Assembly (NCBI GenBank): GCA_900550685.1
Contig: URTS01000094.1
Span: forward strand, 1 to 6,995
Source: an uncultured Oscillibacter sp.
Lineage (GTDB): Bacteria; Bacillota; Clostridia; Oscillospirales; Oscillospiraceae
DNA: 6,995 nt
Direction: 5' to 3'
Shown: positions 1 through 6,995 of the stretch, piece after piece
Layout: each line of letters opens with the position of its first letter
Numbering within the stretch: position 1 is the first letter of the stretch
Program-made: the position numbers and the translations under genes
Notes under the pieces: generated by a model
The model's database searches: none
Told to the model about the DNA's origin: nothing
The model's input: the letters and a program-made list of their open reading frames with translations, nothing else

Positions 1-38
1 TGCATAAGCGGTTCCGCACCGGGGCGTTAATTCTCTGT

Positions 39-1433
<1,395 letters not shown>

Positions 1434-1475
1434 AGTTCGATCCGTCCTTTGCATGTATCGGTGCAATAATGGAGT

Positions 1476-1504
1476 ATTTTACTCCCTTTTTCCGCCTTTT
1501 ACAA
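1476..1504 (-). promoter_or_regulatory. Sigma-A-type promoter of asnS
   Basis: On the minus strand, TTGTAA (1499-1504) and TAAAAT (1476-1481) are separated by 17 bases. The expected start of transcription is near 1469, which gives a leader of only about 36 bases before the asnS ATG. The -10 element lies inside a small perfect inverted repeat (GGAGTA-TTT-TACTCC on the plus strand, 1471-1485). The short leader leaves no room for a T-box riboswitch. The call rests on consensus match and position only. Confidence 0.7.
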
Positions 1505-1566
1505 GAGGGAACCGGTGTTCTCCCGGTAAATCCATGGGATTTTTACGGCAAAACAGCAAATTGGAC

Positions 1567-1595
1567 TTGAATTTCCGCCCGGTATCCGATATAAT
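1567..1595 (+). promoter_or_regulatory. Sigma-A-type promoter of tRNA-Leu
   Basis: TTGAAT (1567-1572) and a perfect TATAAT (1590-1595) are separated by 17 bases. The likely start is near 1602, about 8 bases before the mature tRNA 5' end at 1610. This is a typical strong stable-RNA promoter. It is divergent from the asnS promoter, with about 60 bases between the two -35 elements. Confidence 0.85.
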
Positions 1596-1609
1596 AGGCA
1601 ACGTTAAGT

Positions 1610-1695
1610 GCCGGTGTGATGGAATGGTAGACGTGACGGACTCAAAATCCGTTGGTGGCGACACCGTGTGGGTTCGAGTCCCACCACCGGCACCA
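1610..1695 (+). tRNA. tRNA-Leu (anticodon CAA)
   Basis: A complete 86-base class II tRNA. The acceptor stem is GCCGGTG (1610-1616) paired with CACCGGC (1685-1691), followed by discriminator A and an encoded CCA (1693-1695). The D-loop carries the conserved GG (AATGGTAGA). The anticodon stem ACGGA/TCCGT encloses the loop CTCAAAA (1641-1647), with anticodon CAA at 1643-1645, so it reads UUG. A long variable arm (GGTG-GCGA-CACC) is typical of leucine tRNAs. The T-arm is GTGGG-TTCGAGT-CCCAC. It has its own promoter and terminator, so it is probably a single-gene transcript. Confidence 0.98.
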
Positions 1696-1740
1696 ATCAA
1701 AAGAGGACATCCATTTGGATGTCCTCTTTTGATTGGTGCC
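1689..1740 (+). terminator. Long perfect palindromic terminator overlapping the tRNA 3' end
   Basis: A perfect 24-bp inverted repeat (1689-1712 and 1717-1740) around a 4-base loop ATTT. The central part, GAGGACATCC / GGATGTCCTC followed by TTTT (1727-1730), has the form of an intrinsic terminator for the tRNA. The flanking A-run and T-run make it symmetric, so it could stop transcription from either side. The left arm begins inside the tRNA: the last seven bases GGCACCA belong to the acceptor 3' strand, the discriminator and CCA, and the right arm ends with their inverted copy (TGGTGCC, 1734-1740). The full hairpin and the folded acceptor stem are therefore mutually exclusive. Confidence 0.85.
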
Positions 1741-1744
1741 CCTT

Positions 1745-1785
1745 CGATTTGCTTTGCAAATCGCCCGCCTGTGGCGGGTTTTTTT
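1745..1785 (+). terminator. Second rho-independent terminator with an adjoining hairpin
   Basis: Two hairpins stand back to back. CGATTTGC-TTT-GCAAATCG occupies 1745-1763. CCCGCC-TGT-GGCGGG (1764-1778) is followed directly by seven T residues (1779-1785). The second is a textbook intrinsic terminator on the plus strand. It sits just after the tRNA hairpin, so it probably acts as a back-up that stops read-through into the convergent amidohydrolase gene. Confidence 0.85.
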
Positions 1786-1792
1786 GAAAAGC

Positions 1793-1819
1793 AGGGGAAA
1801 CCCGGCCAAGGTTTCCCCT
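1793..1819. repeat. Inverted repeat / hairpin in the tRNA-amidohydrolase gap
   Basis: AGGGGAAACC (1793-1802) and GGTTTCCCCT (1810-1819) form a perfect 10-bp stem with a 7-base loop. There is no T-run directly after it on either strand, so it is not a classic terminator. Its role is unknown. It could stabilise a 3' end, or it could be a relic of a repeat. The rest of 1820-1880 shows no gene or clear signal. Confidence 0.55.
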
Positions 1820-1875
1820 TGCAAACATTCCCTTCCTTGCAGGCAATAGGAAATCCAGCTTTTTCGTCAATAGAA

Positions 1876-1925
1876 TCAAAAAGAAAGACGGCTTGCCTGG
1901 CAAGCCGTCTTTCTTGGCGTTTTTT
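1876..1925 (-). terminator. Terminator of the amidohydrolase gene, possibly bidirectional
   Basis: AAGAAAGACGGCTTG (1881-1895), loop CCTGG, and CAAGCCGTCTTTCTT (1901-1915) form a perfect 15-bp stem. The arms are formally complementary for 17 bp if the loop shrinks to one base. Read on the minus strand, it lies just after the amidohydrolase stop at 1934 and is followed by a T-rich tract (TTCTTTTTG). On the plus strand, TTTTTT (1920-1925) follows after a short gap, so it may also work against rightward transcription. Confidence 0.8.
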
Positions 1926-1933
1926 CGCTCAAA

Positions 1934-3289
1934 TCAGCGGGAGAGATAGTCCCGGCAGCAGCGGCGGGCATCCTCGGCCACGGTGGCTTCGTCGATGGTG
2001 ACCAGGTGCCCTTCTTTGACCACGACCCGACCCTGGACCACGGTATAGTCTACCGGGCCCCGGAGGCCCACTGTGGCCAGCACATCGGCGGGGCTGAACT
2101 CGCTGCCCACCAGCTCCAGGCGGCGGCTGTCCACCAGGAACAGGTCAGCGCACTTGCCCACAGCCAGCTGGCCGATGTCTGCCCGGCCCAGCAGCCGGGC
2201 GCTGCCCCGGGTGGCCATTTTCAGCACCTGGTAGCCGGAAGGGGCCGCCTTGCTGCTGTGCAGCCGGTGGAGCAGATAGGCCACCCGCAGTTCCTCCATG
2301 AGGGAAGAACCGTCGTTGCTGGCGGAGCCGTCCACCGCCAGGCCCACCGGCACCCCCAGAGTCAGCATTTCCGGCACCCGGGCCACGCCGGAGGAAAGCT
2401 TCATATTGCTGATGGGGCAGTGGGCCACGCCGGTGCCGGTGCGGGCCAGCTCCCGCAGTTCCTCGTCATTGAAATGGATGCCGTGGGCAAACCAGACGTC
2501 GGGGCCGGTCCAGCCTAAGGACGCCATGAATTCCAGGGGCCGGACGCCGTGGTGGGTCAGCATATACTGCTCCTCGTCCTTGGTTTCGCACAGATGGGTG
2601 TGGAGCCGGACGCCGTACTGCCGGGCCAGGATGGCGCTCTGCCGCAGCAGCTCCGGGCTGACGGAGAAGGGGGAGCAGGGGGCCAGGGCCACCTGCCGCA
2701 TGGAGCCGGGCCGGGGATCGTGGTAGGCCTCAATGACCCGGACGGAGTCCTGCATGATCTCGTCCACCGTCTGGACCACGCTGTCCGGCGGCAGGCCGCC
2801 GTCCTTTTTGGAGAGGTCCATGCTGCCCCGGGAGGCAAACATCCGGATGCCCAACTCCTCCGCGGCGGCAAACTGGGCCCCCAACAGGTCCCCGGCTCCG
2901 GCGGGAAAGACATAGTGGTGGTCAAAGCAGGTGGTGCAGCCGTGCTTCATCAGTTCCCCCATGCCAGTGAGGGAGGAAAGGCGGATCACGTCGGCATCCA
3001 GATTTTTCCAGATTTCATACAGGGTGGTGAGCCAGTCGAACAGTTCCATATTCTGGACCTGGGGCAGATTCCGGGAAAAGACCTGATAAAGATGATGGTG
3101 GGTGTTCACCAGACCGGGGTAGCACCAGTAATGGGTGCCGTCGATGACCGCATCGGCGGTCTGGGGCAGATGGGGGCCGATGGCGCGGATGAAGCCGTCT
3201 TCGCAGTAAACGTCAACGCTGCGGAGAACGCTGTCGGCATCGTCGCAGGTGACGAGGGTATTCAGATTTTTCAGCAGCAGGGTGGACAT
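1934..3289 (-). CDS. Amidohydrolase, probable 8-oxoguanine deaminase
   Basis: A 451-residue cytoplasmic metal-dependent deaminase of the amidohydrolase superfamily (COG0402, SsnA/AtzB/TrzN-like). Metal and catalytic residues are in place: HxH after strand 1 (NTHHH, H64 and H66), H232 with E235 (HTHLCET), H269 (FAHG) and D320 (AVDGSASND). The segments RGSMDLSKKDGGLPP (154-168) and ALAPCSPFSVSPE (201-213), the latter followed by the H232/E235 motif, closely resemble my memory of Pseudomonas 8-oxoguanine deaminase (PA0142 type), which makes urate and ammonia from 8-oxoguanine. Substrate is inferred: related enzymes deaminate or dechlorinate other purines, pterins or triazines. The start is supported by AAAGGAG (3299-3305), 9 bases upstream. 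The gene is monocistronic, with its own promoter and terminator, and is divergent from yqzL-recO-mutS2. No transporter or xanthine dehydrogenase gene lies beside it here. Confidence 0.9.
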   Translation of the reverse strand: MSTLLLKNLNTLVTCDDADSVLRSVDVYCEDGFIRAIGPHLPQTADAVIDGTHYWCYPGLVNTHHHLYQVFSRNLPQVQNMELFDWLTTLYEIWKNLDADVIRLSSLTGMGELMKHGCTTCFDHHYVFPAGAGDLLGAQFAAAEELGIRMFASRGSMDLSKKDGGLPPDSVVQTVDEIMQDSVRVIEAYHDPRPGSMRQVALAPCSPFSVSPELLRQSAILARQYGVRLHTHLCETKDEEQYMLTHHGVRPLEFMASLGWTGPDVWFAHGIHFNDEELRELARTGTGVAHCPISNMKLSSGVARVPEMLTLGVPVGLAVDGSASNDGSSLMEELRVAYLLHRLHSSKAAPSGYQVLKMATRGSARLLGRADIGQLAVGKCADLFLVDSRRLELVGSEFSPADVLATVGLRGPVDYTVVQGRVVVKEGHLVTIDEATVAEDARRCCRDYLSR

Positions 3290-3313
3290 GGGACCACGCT
3301 CCTTTCGCTGTCC

Positions 3314-3342
3314 AGTATAGGGGAAAAAGGGCGGCAGGTCAA
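3314..3342 (-). promoter_or_regulatory. Sigma-A-type promoter of the amidohydrolase gene
   Basis: On the minus strand, TTGACC (3337-3342) and TATACT (3314-3319) have a 17-base spacer. The predicted start is near 3307, leaving a leader of about 18 bases that holds the AAAGGAG site. The -35 and most of the spacer are covered by the left arm of the inverted repeat at 3327-3371, so the promoter may be under operator control. Confidence 0.75.
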
Positions 3343-3371
3343 CTGTCTGCCGGGATCTGCCTGCCGCCCTT
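3327..3371. repeat. Inverted repeat between divergent promoters, possible operator
   Basis: AAGGGCGGCAGG (3327-3338) and CCTGCCGCCCTT (3360-3371) are perfect 12-bp inverted arms separated by 21 bases. The left arm overlaps the spacer and the edge of the -35 of the leftward promoter. The right arm overlaps the first two bases of the rightward -35 (TTGCAA, 3370-3375). This symmetric placement suits a dimeric regulator acting on both promoters. It could instead be a transcript hairpin upstream of neither gene. No regulator gene is visible nearby. Confidence 0.5.
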
Positions 3372-3397
3372 GCAAAAATCTGCCGGTATGCTATACT
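3370..3397 (+). promoter_or_regulatory. Promoter of the yqzL-recO-mutS2 cluster
   Basis: TTGCAA (3370-3375) and TATACT (3392-3397) are separated by 16 bases. An extended -10 (TGC directly before TATACT, 3389-3391) strengthens the call. The start should be near 3404, giving a leader of about 70 bases before the small ORF at 3475. No other good promoter is visible before recO or mutS2, so this one probably serves the whole cluster. Confidence 0.7.
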
Positions 3398-3474
3398 GAC
3401 TATGATTTGCCCGGAACTTTCCAGCCATAAACCCGGCCGCCCGGCGCAGACTATCCATGAGGGAGGGCTGCGGC

Positions 3475-3564
3475 ATGGAAGAACCTGTGTTCTGGGATCT
3501 GTTTCTGGACACCGGTGACCCGGTGGTCTATCTGCTGTTCCGCTCCGGGGCGGACAGAGCGTAA
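3475..3564 (+). CDS. yqzL: YqzL-like small protein
   Basis: A 29-residue ORF whose sequence (FWDLFLDTGDPVVYLLFR, residues 6-23) matches the pattern I know from YqzL-like proteins of Firmicutes, where a short protein with FxW/FW, a TGxxxxYLL core and a charged tail is encoded directly before recO. The function of this family is not known. The ribosome binding site GGAGG (3462-3466, within GGGAGGG) lies 8 bases from the ATG, so I take 3475 as the start. An in-frame ATG at 3457 would place that site inside the gene and is less likely. It is about 20 residues shorter than Bacillus YqzL (about 47) and lacks most of the acidic tail. The recO start follows 39 bases later. The assignment rests on a short pattern plus the recO context. 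Confidence 0.75.
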   Translation: MEEPVFWDLFLDTGDPVVYLLFRSGADRA

Positions 3565-3568
3565 TTTC

Positions 3569-3585
3569 CGGAGGCGGTGCCTCCG
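3569..3585 (+). other. Small hairpin between yqzL-like gene and recO
   Basis: CGGAGGC-GGT-GCCTCCG forms a perfect 7-bp stem with a 3-base loop, 4 bases after the small ORF's stop and 5 bases before the recO ribosome binding site. No T-run follows, so it is not a terminator. It might affect mRNA stability or the relative translation of the two genes. Confidence 0.45.
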
Positions 3586-3603
3586 TACATAGGTGGTGAG
3601 ACC

Positions 3604-4371
3604 ATGGCCGGGGGACCTTACATTGTGACCCGGGGGATCGTTCTGCGGGATACCGACACCCGGGACGCCGACAAGATCCTGACCCTGCTGACGGCGGAGC
3701 AGGGGAAAATTGCGGTCATTGCCCGGGGTGCCCGCCGCAAGGGCTGCAAATTTGCGGCCTGCGCCCAGCCGCTGGCCTACTCCGAGTGGACCCTTTACAA
3801 AAAAGGCCAGTGGTACTACGCCAACGAGGGGGCAACGCTGGAACTGTTCAACGGCCTGCGGTCCGAGCTGGACGCCATGGCTTTGGGATTCTACCTCTCG
3901 GAGCTGACGGAGGGAGTCATCACCGAGGAGTCCCCCCAGCAGGAACTGCTGAGCCATCTGCTGAACGGCCTGTATGCCATTTCCACTTTACACAAGCCCC
4001 TGCCGCTGGTAAAGGCGGCCTTTGAGCTGCGGCTGCTGTGCCTGGCGGGGTATGAACCCCTGGCGGATGCCTGCGCCTATTGCGGACGGCCGGACCCGGA
4101 GCAGCCCTGCTTCGATGTTTTACAGGGGGTGCTCCACTGCCGGGCCTGCGGAGAGCGGGGCGGGAAGTCCATGCCCCTGTGCCGGGATTCCCTGACGGCC
4201 CTGCGCCGCATTGTCTACGGCGATCCCAAGCGGCTGTACTCCTTCACCCTGGGGCCGGATGCCCAGAAGCGGCTGTCCGCGGCGGCGGAGGCCTTTGTCT
4301 CCGCCCAGCTGGAGCGGGGGTTCCGGACCCTGGATTTTTACAAGAGCGTGTGCGCGATGCCGTCGAAATAA
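3604..4371 (+). CDS. recO: DNA repair protein RecO
   Basis: RecO anneals complementary strands and, with RecR (and RecF), loads RecA on SSB-coated single-stranded DNA in recombinational repair. The 255-residue product has the usual family length. The N-terminal OB-fold runs over about 1-80, with the typical opening (VTRGIVLRDTDTRDADKILTLLT, 8-30) and the basic turn RGARRKG (41-47). A helical domain follows, with a four-cysteine zinc site: C157xxC160 and C179xxC182. I chose the ATG at 3604 because AGGTGG (3591-3596) lies 7 bases upstream. A GTG at 3577 in frame would add nine residues and lies inside the hairpin. It sits between the YqzL-like gene and mutS2 (47-base gap), so co-transcription is likely. 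In Bacillus, era precedes yqzL-recO; here a divergent deaminase takes that place. Confidence 0.95.
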   Translation: MAGGPYIVTRGIVLRDTDTRDADKILTLLTAEQGKIAVIARGARRKGCKFAACAQPLAYSEWTLYKKGQWYYANEGATLELFNGLRSELDAMALGFYLSELTEGVITEESPQQELLSHLLNGLYAISTLHKPLPLVKAAFELRLLCLAGYEPLADACAYCGRPDPEQPCFDVLQGVLHCRACGERGGKSMPLCRDSLTALRRIVYGDPKRLYSFTLGPDAQKRLSAAAEAFVSAQLERGFRTLDFYKSVCAMPSK

Positions 4372-4418
4372 AATACAAACTGTAGTATTCACTATTATCA
4401 ATACATTTAGGAGCGAAT

Positions 4419-6809
4419 ATGAGCGAATTATTTGACAAATCCATCCGGACATTGGAGCTGCCCAGGGTGCTTCAGCTGTTGGCGGAGCAGGCCGTCAGCC
4501 AGGAGGCCAAGGAGCTGGCTCTGGCGGTCCGGCCGGAAACCGACTATGAGGATGTGCTGCGGCTGTTAGACCAGACCGACGGCGCACGGGCCATGATGAC
4601 CCTCCACGGCGCCCCCGGATTCTCCGGTGTGAAGCCTATGCGGGAACTGCTGGACCGGGCGGACCGGGGCGGCAGCCTCGGTATTTCAGAATTGATCCGT
4701 GTAGGGGATCTCCTTTACACCGCCCGCCGGGCAAAGGAATATTTCAACGCGGACAACATGGAGCCCACCGCCCTGGACCAGATCTTCCTGTCTATCCACG
4801 GCAATCGCTTTTTGGAGGACAAGATCCGGCGGTGCATTGCCGACGAGAACACGGTGGCTGATGCCGCCAGCCCGGAACTGGCGGACATCCGCCGCCACAT
4901 GCGGGCAGCTCTGGCCAAGAGCCGTCAGATCTTGCAGAAGATCATCTCCTCCCCCAGCTACTCCAAGGTTTTGCAGGACAACATCATCACCCAGCGGGAC
5001 GGTCGCTTCGTGGTGCCGGTAAAGGCGGAACAGAAGGGGAATCTGCCGGGCCTGGTCCACGATGTGTCCTCCACCGGCGCCACGGTGTTTGTGGAGCCCA
5101 TGGGGGTGGTGCAGGCTAACAACGAGTACGCCGAGCTTCAGGCCAAGGAGCAGGCGGAGATCGACCGCATCCTGGCGGAGCTGTCTGCCGATGCCGCCGC
5201 CCACCGGGGGGACATCCAGTGGGACCACGACGCCTTGGTGCAGCTGGACCTGATCTTTGCCCGGGGCGAACTGAGCTACAAAATGGACGCTGTCCGACCT
5301 CAGGTGCGGCGAGACGGCCTGATCCGCCTGCGGAAGGCCCGCCATCCGCTGCTGGACAAAAAAACGGCGGTGCCCATCGATATCGAACTGGGGGGCGCTT
5401 TTGATACCCTGGTCATCACCGGCCCTAACACCGGCGGCAAGACGGTCTCCCTGAAAACCCTGGGCCTGCTGACTCTGATGACCCAGTGCGGCCTGCATAT
5501 CCCTGTGGGGGATCGCAGCGAGGTGTCCGTGTACGAGCGGGTGCTGGCGGACATCGGCGACGAGCAGAGCATTGAGCAGAGCCTGTCCACGTTCTCCGCC
5601 CACATGAAGACCATTGTCGCCATTTTGCAAGAGGCGGACCGGGACAGCCTGATCCTCTTCGACGAACTGGGCGCCGGCACCGACCCCATTGAGGGCGCGG
5701 CCCTGGCCATTGCCATCATCCAGCATGTCCGGGCCCTGGGGGCCAAATCCGCCGCCACTACCCACTACGCAGAGCTGAAGACCTTTGCCATGACTACGGT
5801 GGGGGTGGAAAACGCCTCCTGCGAGTTTAACGTGGAGACCCTCAGCCCCACCTACCGGCTGCTGATCGGCATTCCCGGCAAGTCCAATGCCTTTGCCATC
5901 TCCCGGCGGCTGGGTCTGCCGGACGAGGTAATCGCGGACGCCCAGTCCCAGATGAGCCGGGACAGCGTGCGGTTTGAGGATGTGCTGACCCAGCTGGAGG
6001 AGAAGCGGCAGGCCCTGGAAAAGCGGGAACAGGAGGCGGACCGGCTCTACCGCCAGCGGGAGGAGGACGCCCGCAAGGCCCGGGAATTCCGGGAGCAGAT
6101 GCAGCGGGCCAAGGAGAATGCCCGCGGCCGGGGCGAGGCGGAGGCCAAGCGCATTCTGCGGGATGCCCGGTCCGCTTCCGACGCCGTGTTTGCTGAACTG
6201 GAAAAAATGCGGAAGGAGCAGGCCAAGGCAGAGCGGACCCTCAACGCCAACGAGGCCCGGGCGGAGCTGCGCCGCCAGCTGAACGAGGCGGAGGACGCCA
6301 TCGACAAGCGGGACGCCCGGTCCGTGCCCATTCCCAAGCCCAGCCGCCCCATCCAGAAGGGGGATCTGGTGGAGATCCCCGGCGTCGGTACTCCGGCGGA
6401 GGTGGTGAGCGTGGGCAGCGACGACACCTTGCAGCTGAAGGCCGGCATCCTGAAAATGAAGGCCAAGGCCAAGGAGGTCCGGCTCATTGAGGACGACGAG
6501 CGGGCCGCCATGAAGAAAAAGGCACCCAAGCCCATGCGGACCACTGTCACCGGCCTCCATACCGCCGCCAGCCGGGAACTGGATATCCGGGGCATGGAGA
6601 CTCTGGAAGCGGAAAGCGTGGTGGAGACCTTCCTTTCCAGCGCCGTCATGGGCCATCTGGAAACCGTGACCATCATCCACGGCAAGGGCACCGGCGCCTT
6701 GCGGAAAGCGGTCCACGATATTCTGCGGCGGAACAAAAATGTGAAATCCTTCCGCCTGGGGGTCTACGGCGAAGGGGAAAACGGCGTCACCGTGGTGACG
6801 CTGAAGTGA
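4419..6809 (+). CDS. mutS2: MutS2 ATPase with C-terminal Smr domain
   Basis: A 796-residue MutS2, the usual length. MutS2 is an ABC-type ATPase that lacks the mismatch-recognition domain of MutS. In other species it is reported to limit or process recombination intermediates and to split collided ribosomes. Visible order: helical core/clamp region (about 1-310); ATPase with Walker A GPNTGGKT (335-342), Walker B LILFDE (411-416) and the following GAGTDP; long charged coiled coil (about 515-635); KOW/SH3-like segment (about 644-690); Smr endonuclease-like domain with LDIRG (721-725) and HGKGTGALR (754-762). All expected motifs are intact, so it should be active. The ATG at 4419 is preceded by AGGAG with 5 spacer bases. 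The 47-base gap after recO is AT-rich compared with its surroundings but holds no promoter I can defend. Confidence 0.97.
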   Translation: MSELFDKSIRTLELPRVLQLLAEQAVSQEAKELALAVRPETDYEDVLRLLDQTDGARAMMTLHGAPGFSGVKPMRELLDRADRGGSLGISELIRVGDLLYTARRAKEYFNADNMEPTALDQIFLSIHGNRFLEDKIRRCIADENTVADAASPELADIRRHMRAALAKSRQILQKIISSPSYSKVLQDNIITQRDGRFVVPVKAEQKGNLPGLVHDVSSTGATVFVEPMGVVQANNEYAELQAKEQAEIDRILAELSADAAAHRGDIQWDHDALVQLDLIFARGELSYKMDAVRPQVRRDGLIRLRKARHPLLDKKTAVPIDIELGGAFDTLVITGPNTGGKTVSLKTLGLLTLMTQCGLHIPVGDRSEVSVYERVLADIGDEQSIEQSLSTFSAHMKTIVAILQEADRDSLILFDELGAGTDPIEGAALAIAIIQHVRALGAKSAATTHYAELKTFAMTTVGVENASCEFNVETLSPTYRLLIGIPGKSNAFAISRRLGLPDEVIADAQSQMSRDSVRFEDVLTQLEEKRQALEKREQEADRLYRQREEDARKAREFREQMQRAKENARGRGEAEAKRILRDARSASDAVFAELEKMRKEQAKAERTLNANEARAELRRQLNEAEDAIDKRDARSVPIPKPSRPIQKGDLVEIPGVGTPAEVVSVGSDDTLQLKAGILKMKAKAKEVRLIEDDERAAMKKKAPKPMRTTVTGLHTAASRELDIRGMETLEAESVVETFLSSAVMGHLETVTIIHGKGTGALRKAVHDILRRNKNVKSFRLGVYGEGENGVTVVTLK

Positions 6810-6967
6810 GCCGGAGCCTGTCGCCGCGGTGCGGCATCAGGCGTCCTGCGCGGCGGGACCTTGGAGTGTGAGGGCTCTGCCTGACCGCCCCAATTAAATG
6901 CGGGATTCCTGTGGGGTGCTCCCCATGGGGGCGGCGAGCCCGGCAACACTGAAATGAGGGGGTTGAC
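6810..6967. other. Intergenic region after mutS2, no clear terminator
   Basis: 158 GC-rich bases. There is a weak hairpin (CCTG, then GCCGC-GGT-GCGGC, then CAGG, 6817-6841) without a T-run, and a short perfect palindrome CCCCATGGGG at 6921-6930. I see no intrinsic terminator and no promoter with two good elements, so the next gene might be reached by read-through from mutS2. Confidence 0.4.
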
Positions 6968-6995
6968 ATGGCACTGACCTTTCGATTTGCACAGG
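6968..6995 (+). CDS. Start of a gene cut by the window end, possibly a GNAT acetyltransferase
   Basis: Only nine codons are inside the window (MALTFRFAQ). The ATG at 6968 has a strong purine-rich ribosome binding site, GAGGGGG (6956-6962), with 5 spacer bases, so a real gene start is likely. The opening resembles many GNAT N-acetyltransferases, which often begin with a short beta strand such as xxxFRxAxxxD, but nine residues are too few to be sure. It lies downstream of mutS2 on the same strand. Confidence 0.6.

Noticed and set aside
1511..1542. Small hairpins ACCGG...CCGGT and AAATCC-ATG-GGATTT between asnS and tRNA-Leu promoters
   Set aside because: Short stems (5-6 bp) upstream of both promoters; not long enough to call a terminator, and no repeat partner seen.
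1479..1824. Minus-strand ORFs encoding GGGTRTHT... and RWWDSNPHGV... peptides
   Set aside because: These are translations of the antisense strand of the tRNA-Leu gene, a well-known type of spurious protein in databases.
2549..3430. Plus-strand open frames across the amidohydrolase gene
   Set aside because: Antisense to a gene with a full set of metal-binding residues, promoter, ribosome binding site and terminator.
3402..3518. 38-codon ORF starting ATGATTTGC in the leader of the recO cluster
   Set aside because: Its ATG lies at or before the predicted transcription start, has no ribosome binding site, and overlaps the better supported YqzL-like frame.
4372..4418. Possible internal promoter for mutS2 in an AT-rich gap
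   Set aside because: TATTAT at 4393-4398 lacks any reasonable -35 at proper spacing; the AT richness alone is not enough.
4686..6716. 676-codon open frame antisense to mutS2
   Set aside because: Mirror frame of a well-conserved mutS2 with all motifs intact. Composition (many H, G, L, Q) is typical of an antisense shadow, and no ribosome binding site or promoter was seen.

Overview
The window looks like a core chromosomal segment of a GC-rich, low-GC-type-related Firmicute, most plausibly a gut Clostridia/Oscillospiraceae-type bacterium. The reasons are GC-rich coding sequence with AT-rich sigma-A-like promoters, strong AAAGGAG/GGAGG ribosome binding sites, a tRNA with encoded CCA, a YqzL-type small ORF just before recO, and a mutS2 gene. 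The lineage is an inference from gene content and style. I see no mobile element, CRISPR array, rRNA or phage gene.

Layout from left to right. The asparaginyl-tRNA synthetase gene asnS (39-1433, minus) is read leftward from its own promoter, with a short leader. A divergent strong promoter drives a single tRNA-Leu(CAA) gene (1610-1695, plus). The tRNA is followed by a very long perfect hairpin whose left arm includes the tRNA 3' end, and then by more hairpins and terminators up to 1915. This stretch separates the tRNA from the convergent 3' end of an amidohydrolase gene (1934-3289, minus). The closest family I recognise for that gene is 8-oxoguanine deaminase.

The deaminase gene is divergent from a rightward cluster: a 29-codon YqzL-like small protein (3475-3564), recO (3604-4371) and mutS2 (4419-6809). 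Two well-formed promoters face away from each other in the 185-base intergenic region, and a 12-bp inverted repeat touches both -35 elements. The window ends with the first nine codons of another gene (from 6968) that has a good ribosome binding site and may be a GNAT acetyltransferase.

Functionally, the left part is translation (AsnRS, tRNA-Leu). The right part is genome and ribosome maintenance: RecO in RecFOR recombinational repair, MutS2 in recombination control and ribosome rescue. The deaminase would convert the oxidised base 8-oxoguanine to urate, so its shared control region with recO-mutS2 is the most suggestive functional link here. No clearly undescribed system is present. The items most worth a second look are the divergent control region, the tRNA-overlapping palindrome and the very small YqzL-like gene.
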